64,000 nt of DNA. It comes from Botryosphaeria dothidea (lineage: Eukaryota > Ascomycota > Dothideomycetes > Botryosphaeriales > Botryosphaeriaceae). Below the pieces are notes generated by a model, which saw only the letters and a program-made list of their open reading frames with translations, did not search any database and was not told the origin of the DNA. The position numbers were made by a program, and so were the translations under genes. The stretch lies in assembly GCA_011503125.2 (NCBI GenBank), contig WWBZ02000062.1, positions 2,170,001 to 2,234,000 of the forward strand, given 5' to 3'. Below, piece after piece: positions 55,709 through 64,000 of this stretch; within the stretch, counting starts at the first letter, position 1, and each line of letters begins with the position of its first letter.

Positions 55709-57758
55709 ATGCCTACCGGAGCTATCGCGCCTGGAGGCAGCCTCCCTCCCACCGCCGCATGGATGGGCTCACCCGGCATCAAGGGCTCCTCCGAGTCCGC
55801 GCGCATGGCCTATCTCACTGCCGCGCTCGTTGGCATCCAGTAAGTCTACTGATTCCTCATCTACGACCGCCGAGCAGCGAATTGACCGTGGCTGCAGGTT
55901 CACATGGGGAATTGAAATGACCTATTGCACGCCGTACCTGCTCGCCCTCGGTCTCGCCAAAAGCACCGTCTCCTTAGTCTGGGTCGCCGGGCCCCTCTCA
56001 GGTCTCATAATGCAACCGATTGTGGGCATAGTCGCGGATAAAAGCAAATCAAAATGGGGCAGGAGGAGACCCTTCATGTTTGGCGGTGCCTTCGTTGTGT
56101 CGCTCGCATTACTGGCAATGGGCTGGGCCACAGAGATCGTCTCGTTGTTCGTCGCCGAAGACGAGAGGCGAAGGAGCGTGACTGTCACCTTGGCCGTGGT
56201 GTGCATCTATGTCATTGATTTTGCCATCAATGCCGGTATGTCGTCTCCCGCTCGCGGAGGCTGTCTTCTACATGATTAACGTCCCGGCGCCTCGCAGTGC
56301 AAGCATCAAGTAGAAGTCTGATTGTGGATATTCTGCCTATCCCGAAGCAGCAGATGGGTTCTGCATGGGGTAAGTCAATTGGTGGCTGCCTCCGGTGAAA
56401 TGAATGCGTGCTCATATCAATACCAGCGAGTCGTATGGTCGCCGTCGGATCCCTGGTAGGCTACGGTGCTGGGGCCGTTGACCTCGGAAGCATCTTCGGC
56501 ACTCTGATTGGCGACACGCAATTCAAGCAGCTCACAGTAGTTGCTGCCGTGGTACTGTGCGTATGCGTCGGAATCACTTCCTGGGCCGTGCAGGAGAAGG
56601 TTCTCTTGGACGACGGGTAAGTCAAGCTGCTGCGGCGTAACCGCCAACTATAAGCTAATAAACTATATGCAACGTATAGCAAGGAGACTGCCGACATCGG
56701 AGCGCTCCAGATTTTCACTCAGATCTTGAAAACTGCAACGAATCTCCCACCCCGCATCGCTGCCATCTGCTGGGTGCAATTCTGGGCGTGGATTGGTGAG
56801 TCGGCAGCCTCATTTTCCCTGAGTTGGCGCTAATAGGCGTAGGCTGGTTTCCCTTCCTCTTCTACAGCACCACCTGGGTTGGCGAGATCTGGATTCGATA
56901 CGATGCGCCGGTAGATGCGCGTTCGTCCGAAGACACTCTCGGTCAGATCGGTCGAGTGGGCAGCCTGTCGTTGATAGTGTTCTCCATCATCACCTTCGGG
57001 GGCTCCATCGTGCTGCCGTGGTTGGTGCAGAAGCCGGACGGCGAGAAGCCAGATTTCACTCCGCGCCCCCCGGCCGGGCTGGCGCCTGTGGTGGAGAGAG
57101 TTGAAAAGAACAAGCCATCTCTCCTGACAGCGTGGATGCTGTCCCACTTGGTCTTCACCTTTTCCATGATCTTGGCGCCGTTCGCGACGTCCTTCCGGTA
57201 TGCGACCACGATCGTCGCGATCTGCGGCGTGCCGTGGGCGATTACGTGCTGGGCTCCATTTACTTTTATGGGTGTTGGTGAGTAGTGAGCTGTTGTGGAT
57301 AACGGATTTGCCGCGGGCGTCTAATTGTGGGAGCAGAGATCAACCGGCTACGATCGTCCGCATCAGCCAGCGGGCCCGGTTACAGGCGTCTGTCGAACAG
57401 TGCGATCGAGATGGGGTCCACAGGGGCGCATGGAGAAGTGCGCAACGAGAGTGGCGAGCTTTCCGGCGTCTATCTCGGGATTCTGAACCTCTACACGACA
57501 TTGCCACAGTTCGTGGGCACGTTTATAAGGTAAGCAGCACCTGCATGGTTTATCGATAACCGGCTGACGGCGGCGCGCAGCTGGGGCGTTTTTTCGCTGC
57601 TCGAGCCCGGAAAGAGCCCAGAACTGGCGAAGGAGGCCAATCCAGCCGAGACACATCCTACAGACGGACCGAATGCCATCGCAGTGTGTTTGTTTATCGG
57701 GGCCCTTTCTGCGGCAGGGGCCGCCTACGCGACAAGCAGACTTAGGTACATCGAGTAG
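55709..57758 (+). CDS. Sucrose/alpha-glucoside transporter-like MFS protein (GPH family)
   Basis: Predicted proton-coupled sugar importer of the plasma membrane. Eight exons (55709-55839, 55898-56235, 56298-56369, 56427-56616, 56680-56795, 56843-57277, 57337-57529, 57581-57758) give 550 aa. Around twelve hydrophobic segments are visible. The first, GIQFTWGIEMTYCTPYLLAL, and the loop KSKWGRRRPFMFGGAF match plant and fungal sucrose transporters (SUT/Scrt1-like). Another family block is SRSLIVDILPIPKQQMGSAW, where the Arg-containing helix recurs, and CWVQFWAWIGWFPFLFYST. A cytosolic loop after PFTFMGVEINRL contains a Ser/Gly-rich stretch. Substrate (sucrose, maltose or trehalose) cannot be decided by sequence alone. 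The protein ends RYIE. Confidence 0.9.
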
Positions 57759-58360
57759 TAGCTAGGGGCGGCGCGAGCACAGGCGCAAGGGACAGCAGCA
57801 AACTTTTTTTTCTTTTTCGTTATGGCAGTGGCAGCGGCGAGGTCAGCGGCGTTTTGTGCGCAGCGGGCCGTCGGGATGCGCGTTGAGGTTTTGGGGTGTT
57901 TGGTATTATTGTTGAGAGCAGCATGGCGCGATACCCGTAGACACATAGAATCGGTGAGGTCGGTGGTCCAATTGCAAGCGCGGTGATGTGTTTCATGCAG
58001 TGCCACGATACATGGAGAGGCTACGGTACGCGCGCGCTGGGAAAGCCGTTGGCTCGCGGATGCCGTACCCACCGGGGCGCGACCGCGGCTGACTCACCGC
58101 GGAGGCGTAGGGATGCTCGCCCTCTGACCGGCCGCTCGTCCCGTGGGCAGTAGTGGCAGCGTGGCTTGGGGCGCTCCGACACGACGCGCATTGTTCTCGT
58201 TCACTGGCTAGCGGCCGGCTTTGGTTTTGCCGGATTTTTCGCACTGGGCATCTCAACTTGCCCCAAGTCCACAACGGAACACCCAACGTCCAACAAACTC
58301 AACCGCCCCCTCCCTTCCTCCCACCTTCTCTCCCGCGCTCAGCAAATTCCAACCTGCATC
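57759..58360. other. Intergenic region between the sugar transporter and NAP1
   Basis: About 0.6 kb holding the 3' end of the transporter gene and the NAP1 promoter, which ends in a C/T-rich leader (about 58290-58350). A T-tract lies at 57806-57817. No gene is seen. Confidence 0.6.
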
Positions 58361-60002
58361 ATGTCTGAGCCCATCCGCAATAAGCGCGCCGACCAGGCCA
58401 TCGCGCCGTACGTTGTCCTAGCCTTCCACCACCACCACCCACCATGTCTCTGTCTCAAGCTAATCGCGCTCCGCCCGCCAGTACGCCCCAAAACACCCCG
58501 GCCAACGCCGCCCCCATCTCCTCGCGCGCCCAGCAGCCTGGTGTTGCGAGTATCAAAGAAGGTGAGCGAGCCTCTCAACGCCAAAAAATCTGATTTGCCG
58601 CCGTCGCGGGCTTGCGTCTGGACGTGGAATCGCCGCAACGCCGCTTCTTGCCGCTGCCTGGCGGCCACCTCTTGTGGCCAGGAATGCCAAACGTCCCGAC
58701 GCACGCAATGCCCCAAGACGCCTGTGCAACTGCGCGGCGCGCTCTCCACGACGCAGCCCGCATCTTCCGTAAATCGTCTAAGCCATCGCCGAGACTAATA
58801 CCCAGCCAGAGGACTTCGACCGCGCCACGGCCGCGTCCATCTTCGCCCAGAACCCCCAGCTCGTGTCCATGATCCAGGGCAAGCTCGGCTCGCTCGTCGG
58901 CCGCTCGTCCGGATACATTGAGTCCCTCCCCACCGATGTTCGCAAGCGTGTCGCCGGCCTGAAGGGCGTCCAGAAGGAGCACTCTAAGCTCGAGGCGGAG
59001 TTCCAAGAGGAGGTCCTGCAGCTGGAGAAGAAGTACTTCGCCAAGTTCACCCCGCTGTACCAGAAGCGTGCCAAGATCGTCAATGGCCAGGAGGAGCCCA
59101 CTGAGGAGGAGATCAAGGCCGGTGAGGTCAAGGATGAGGATGAGGAGCAGGCTGAGAAGCCCGCTGAGGAGAAGCCCACCGAGCCCACCGAGCCTGTCAA
59201 GGGTATTCCCGAGTTCTGGTTGTCCGCTATGAAGAACCAAGTTTCGCTGGCTGAGATGATCACCGACCGCGACGAGGTTGCGCTCAAGTCCCTGACCGAC
59301 ATCCGCATGGAGTACCTTGACAAGCCCGGCTTCCGCCTCATCTTCGAGTTCGCCGAGAACGAGTTCTTCACGAACAAGATCATCACCAAGACCTACTACT
59401 ATCAGGAGGAGAACGGCTACGAGGGTGACTTCATCTACGACCACGCGGAAGGCGACAAGATCGACTGGCTCCCTGGTAAGGATCTGACCGTCCGCGTTGA
59501 GTCCAAGAAGCAGAGGAACAAGAGTAAGATACGCTGTCACTAATATAATGTCTCGGGACTAATTGCTTGTTTAGACACGAAGCAGACCCGCGTTGTCAAG
59601 AAGACGGTCCCCACCGAGTCTTTCTTCAACTTTTTCTCGCCACCCAAGGCCCCTACCGACGATGATGACGAGATCTCTTCCGACATCGAGGAGCGTCTGG
59701 AGCTGGACTACCAGCTCGGCGAGGATATCAAGGAGAAGCTCATCCCCCGTGCTATCGACTGGTTCACCGGCGAGGCTCTTCAGTTCGAGCAGCTCGATGA
59801 CTACGACGAGGGCGAATTCGAGGACGAGGACGATGAGGAGGAGGATGACCTCAGTGACGACAGGGACGAGGACGACGAGTCGGATGAGGAGGTATGTTGC
59901 TACCGCCAAGTCGCCGAGTCTCAACAAAAATGACCTAACCAAAGCGTACAGGGTGATGGCTCGAAGCCGAAGCAGGAGGCTGCCGAGTGCAAGCAGAGTT
60001 AA
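58361..60002 (+). CDS. NAP1: Nucleosome assembly protein 1
   Basis: Histone H2A-H2B chaperone shuttling between cytosol and nucleus. Five exons (58361-58407, 58482-58561, 58810-59523, 59575-59891, 59952-60002) give 402 aa. The NAP domain opens with the long dimerisation helix ([36 protein letters not shown]), then an acidic insert, [13 protein letters not shown], and the earmuff region [20 protein letters not shown]. It closes with [10 protein letters not shown] and [13 protein letters not shown]. The C-terminal tail is strongly acidic. The last four residues are CKQS, a CaaX-like end comparable to the CKQQ of animal NAP1. Intron 2 is 248 bp, and its acceptor is a tandem CAGCCAG where only the second AG keeps the frame. 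A short GC-rich hairpin lies inside that intron. Confidence 0.95.
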
Positions 60003-61241
60003 AGGCCAGGCGATCGCGACCAGCTCCCCACTAGTCTGGATCATCGCGCCGCCTCGATCATCTACTCTTGTCCCCTCCATGGCTCTTGGAAGCCGCACTA
60101 TCGGCATCAGATGTAGACGGCATCTCTCCCCCCTTCAACAATCCTCCACACCATTGGTTCCATTTCCTGGCAACAGACATTTTCATGCAGCGCCACGATC
60201 ATCCCCCTACCTTCCTTGGTACATCTCGGGGCATCGTGGATGCTTGTAGGCTATTCGGGTTGCAGTTTTCCTTTCGTGCTTTAACGATTCATTTTCGGCT
60301 AGATAAGTAGGCTGAGATTGCTCTGCACCATTCAGGAGGACCGGGCGCTTTGCGGCAAGGGTGTCTTTTGTAGTTTTTCCCTTATTCATGTTGATGCTTG
60401 CAGACGGTGGTAGCGGAGGAGGCAGGCTGGTTCATCTAATCCCTTCGGGCGGAAGCGTAGAGAGGTTTCTTCACAGCACAGAAAAAAGTCGTTGTAGCTT
60501 GTTAGAGACAACGGAAAGTGGTCCACCAGATGCAGGCTTCAACCGGTTCTACTGAAATTTAATGCGTTATGTCACCGCGGCAGACACAGGTTTGGGTAGA
60601 TGAGAAGACGGGCTCCGGCGACCCTGGGCGTGCATCCGGCGGGAGCTGAGGGGGACAAGGAGATGGGTGTCCGGCACTAGGCGGCGCATGTACCAATGTA
60701 CCTAGCTTCCTAGTCGTGCGACCACTGGCGTGCTAGCTGTAGACTTAACCGCCCGGAGAAATATGCCAGCGTCAGCGCGACAGGTAGCGGCAACATGCTG
60801 GCGCCGAATATGCCGAGAAGTCGGCGACGGTGTGACGGGGACGGGGACGGGGCGCAGGCCGGACACGGACGGCAGGGACGTTTGAAAAAGTTCCCGGAGC
60901 AGCAAGTGCGGATGACGCGCGGAGAGGTGAAGCGCCCGTCTGCACGCAAATTCCCAGCGTAATTGATCACTTTTGTACTTGATACTTGGAAGAAGGTCGC
61001 TTCCTCAACTTCACGGACGCATTCGCATGTCTTCTTGCAGTGCTATTGTGTGGACTTCAGGGTAGCCAGTCGCGTCATTTGGGAGGGGCACGGGTGCGGC
61101 GGGCAAAAAAGTTCTCCGCCGGGGGCGGCGCCCCGCGATTGGAGTCACATCCCGTCAGTCATCATCCGACTCCGGTCTCAGAACTCTTTAATCTTCAACC
61201 TTCACGCACTCTTCCTCCACAACGCATTCCTAGGAACCAAA
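60003..61241. other. 1.2-kb intergenic region
   Basis: Between NAP1 and the phosphoglycerate dehydrogenase gene on the same strand. A CGGGGA repeat (about 60836-60851) is visible, and the last ~100 bp are C/T-rich. No gene is supported. Confidence 0.6.
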
Positions 61242-62961
61242 ATGACTCCCGCTGTAGACATTGCCGGCCGCAAGGGTGACGCCCTCGCGCGCTCCGTCTC
61301 CAATTCGCTCAACCTCTCGACCAGCCCCTCCGCGCAATTCCACTCGCCGCCCTCCAGCTACGGTGCCGCCCAGAGAGACCAGGCCTCCGCCGCTCGCGCA
61401 AAGCACCTCAAGCCCTTCGCCACCCAGGACATCAAGGTGCTCCTCCTCGAGAATGTGAACCAGACGGGACGCGAAATTCTACAGGGCCAGGGCTACCAGG
61501 TCGAGTTCCAGAAGAGCTCGCTGCCCGAGGATCAGCTCATTGAGAAGATCCGGTAAGTTGCACTCCTTCGAGCCAGCAATACAAGGCATTTTCGCATCAA
61601 TGCGCTCCATTGAGGGCCACCAGACGCGCCTCTTCGCCTTCTGACTGTCCAGCATCGGACAAAGACATTTCACTTTGAGTCGCGAATGCAGGAACTGTGG
61701 GAACATCAGGAGACTTCAAGGTTCTGACACATCGCAGGGACGTGCACGTTATTGGCATCCGCTCCAAGACCAAGCTCAACGAGAGGGTGCTCAAGGAGGC
61801 CAAGAACCTCATTGTCATCGGCTGCTTCTGCATTGGCACCAACCAGGTCGACCTTGAGTACGCCGCCAACAATGGTATCGCCGTCTTCAACTCTCCCTTC
61901 TCCAACTCGCGCAGTGTCGCCGAGCTCATTATTTCCGAGGTCATTGCCCTCGCCAGGCAGCTCGGTGATCGCTCAAATGAGTTGCACAATGGTGTTTGGA
62001 ACAAGGTTTCGGCTGGCTGCTGGGAGATCAGAGGAAAGACTCTTGGTATTGTCGGCTATGGCCACATTGGCTCTCAGCTCTCTGTCATGGCTGAGGCCAT
62101 GGGCATGTCTGTCATCTACTACGATGTCGTGAACCTGATGGTAGGTGACTCATATTTCGGGACCCGCGAACACTTGAATGTTTCAGGCTAACATAGAGCA
62201 TAGGCTATGAGCACTGCCCGCCAGGTCGGCACTCTGGATGAGCTGCTTGCCGGTGCTGACTTTGTCACTCTGCATGTTCCTGAGTCTCCCGACACCAAGA
62301 ACATGATCGGCGCCGCCCAGCTCGCGAAGATGCGCAACGGCAGCTACCTCCTCAACGCTAGCCGTGGCAGCGTTGTCGATATTCCTGCTTTGATTGACGC
62401 TCTTCGTAGCGGCCACCTCGCTGGTGCAGCCATCGACGTGTATCCCAACGAGCCCGCTGGCAACGGCCCTTACTTCAACCAAGAGCTGAACCCTTGGGCT
62501 GAGGAGCTCCGCAAGCTCAAGAACATCATCCTGACCCCGCACATTGGTGGTTCGACTGAAGAGGCACAGAGCGCCATCGGTATCGAGGTGGCCGCTGCGC
62601 TGGTTAAGTACGTCAACGAGGGCGCTACTCTTCAATCGGTGAACATGCCTGAACTTGCTTTGCGCTCGCTCACGACTGACGAGCCGAACCATGTCCGTGC
62701 CTGCTTCATCCACAAGAACATTCCCGGTGTGCTGCGTCGTGTCAACGACATCCTCGGTGACCACAACATTGACAAGCAGACTGTAGATGCCAAGGGCGAG
62801 GTAAGGTGGACAAAATATTCACAGGTGTTCTCGGCTAACTTTTATTTCAGGTTGCCTACTTGCTGGCTGATATCTCTGATGTCAACGAGGATGAGATCAA
62901 GGCTCTCTACCAGGAGCTTGAGGACCTGCAATCAAATATCAGGACTCGTGTCCTGTACTAG
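61242..62961 (+). CDS. SER33: D-3-phosphoglycerate dehydrogenase
   Basis: First enzyme of the phosphorylated serine pathway, oxidising 3-phosphoglycerate with NAD. Four exons (61242-61552, 61738-62140, 62204-62800, 62851-62961) give 473 aa, like yeast Ser3/Ser33. The Rossmann motif GIVGYGHIGSQLSVMAEAMG is clear. Catalytic Arg lies in NCIGTNQVDLEYAANNGI-type substrate loop and in NASRGSVVD, the Glu in the DVYPNEPAG region, and the His in LTPHIGGSTEEAQ. A C-terminal ACT domain (about 390-473, NIPGVLRRVNDILGDHNID and VAYLLADISDVNEDE) suggests serine feedback control, as in the family. The N-terminal ~55 residues are Ser/Ala-rich and not conserved in the domain sense. The 185-bp first intron is the longest. 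Confidence 0.95.
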
Positions 62962-63536
62962 GCGATGATATCCTCATTGGTATTGCACCTTTGACGGTGC
63001 AAAATTTGGGTCTAGCATTCAACATGGCGTTCTTCCGTTTGGGGTAGAACACAAAAAGGGTATCCTTGCATGGGAGGCGTTCAACAAAACAAAATTAACA
63101 AAGGAAAAAAGGACGGGCAAGATTGAAATGATGAAAGAGACATTGATTGGATTGGTCTTGAACGCGACCGGCAACCCTCGAGAGTTCATGTGCATAGTTT
63201 TTATCTTTCACGCGTATAGTACCAACCAAGATGTGACTCTCCGTTTATTGGAAAATGCTTGGCAGCTCTACGGAGCAAGGCTTCTTCGATTCTTGAATGC
63301 ATTCAGTGTGAAGTGAAGGTAGATGTTGGCAAGGCATGCGCCGGGAGCGGAACGCGCGCTGATTGGCCAGATGGTGTGCACGGACCGCACACAGAGCGAG
63401 CGGGAAACGCACACCAGAAGGCGACCGAAACGCACAATCGCGATGTGACGAAGCGACGACGACGACCGACAACCACCCCCCAGTAACCCAACACCACGGC
63501 CCATCCTCCGTCCGTAAACCCACACATCCAGACAAA
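62962..63536. other. Intergenic region and eL33 promoter
   Basis: About 0.57 kb between the dehydrogenase stop and the start of the eL33 gene. The right half contains C-rich sequence just upstream of the ATG at 63537, as in many fungal ribosomal-protein leaders. No gene is seen. Confidence 0.6.
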
Positions 63537-64000
63537 ATGTCTTCCGAGTCCGGTAACCGCCGTACGTTCTCCCCGGCCCCTCCAGTGTGCTCCTAAGGAA
63601 GCAGAGAGTCGCAGCGAAGCGTCCGTTCCTCGCGCAAAAATTGCCCACCTCACTCGCGCTGGGCGTTCTCGAGCCCACGACGTTGCTACGGTCACTCTGC
63701 GCGTATCGTGGAATTTTTAAGCTGACTTTGAGTGTTTCTGTGTGCAGTGTACGTTAAGTAAGTAACCAACGATTTTCCTGTTCTCTTCTTCGATTTTTCC
63801 GCACACGACGATGCGACGAGCTACGGCAACCACAATGATCGCGGAAAATCCCATCACGATGCCGAATCGTTGCTGCTGTACGAATTCCAAAGAGAATGGA
63901 TCAAAAGAGTCCAGAGTGGACACTCGCACCTCTGGATTATTGGATGGATTGCACGCCGACTGGGAAGGGCTACACCAAGATGCCTGTGATGAAATTGTGA
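63537..64000 (+). CDS. RPL33: Ribosomal protein eL33 (L35Ae), 5' part cut by window end
   Basis: The first exon (63537-63561) codes MSSESGNR plus one base. A second exon of only 10 nt (63748-63757), between a CAG acceptor and a GTAAGT donor, adds LYV and two bases of Lys. The joined start MSSESGNRLYVK matches the conserved N-terminus of eL33, a small 60S subunit protein; the rest (about 95 residues) lies beyond the window after an intron of at least 243 bp. An ATG preceded by AAA and a C-rich leader, and introns right after the start codon, are usual for fungal ribosomal-protein genes. The identification depends on only 12 residues, so other proteins with an RLYVK start remain possible. Confidence 0.7.

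Overview
The window is nuclear DNA of a filamentous ascomycete (Pezizomycotina, probably Dothideomycetes-like). Genes are monocistronic on both strands. Almost all are broken by short GT-AG introns, mostly 40-120 bp, and the housekeeping set is typical of this group: a desaturase fused to cytochrome b5, Sec8, Sec61, Rpf1, GlyRS, Rvs161, Nap1 and phosphoglycerate dehydrogenase. Exon junctions given here were read by eye from splice signals, frame continuity and family motifs; the totals of all spliced models are exact multiples of three.

Region 1-33 kb is gene-dense. It holds OLE1-type delta-9 desaturase (+), TDP1 (+), a PIG-P/GPI19 subunit (-), exocyst SEC8 (-) divergent from translocon SEC61 (+), a CDF metal transporter (+), an acidic protein of unknown function (+), a Ser/Thr-rich single-pass membrane protein (+), a LaeA-like SAM methyltransferase with a poly-Asp insert (-), a GC-rich gap with a 33-unit hexanucleotide array, glycyl-tRNA synthetase (-) divergent from RPF1 (+), and an intron-containing tRNA-Ile(UAU).

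Region 33-46 kb mixes intact genes (NADP alcohol dehydrogenase, RVS161, mitochondrial TrpRS, a small CFEM protein) with decayed ones: a broken DUF7580-like gene, a frameshifted unknown ORF, and an S10 serine carboxypeptidase carrying one in-frame TAG between its catalytic Asp and His.

Region 46-55.7 kb is visibly more A+T-rich and nearly gene-free. It contains two more intron-bearing tRNA genes (His, Gly), a tRNA-Gly fragment, a perfect 15-bp hairpin, a MITE copy and one candidate small secreted protein. Region 55.7-64 kb returns to normal genes: a sucrose-transporter-like MFS protein, NAP1, D-3-phosphoglycerate dehydrogenase, and the 5' end of ribosomal protein eL33, cut by the window edge.

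The least expected signals are a short palindromic MITE family (four related copies at about 7.3, 32.3, 35.5 and 50.2 kb), the tRNA introns that each fold on themselves, the likely leaky-scanning dual start of GlyRS, and the single nonsense codon in the carboxypeptidase. No CRISPR-like array, integrated virus or biosynthetic cluster was seen.
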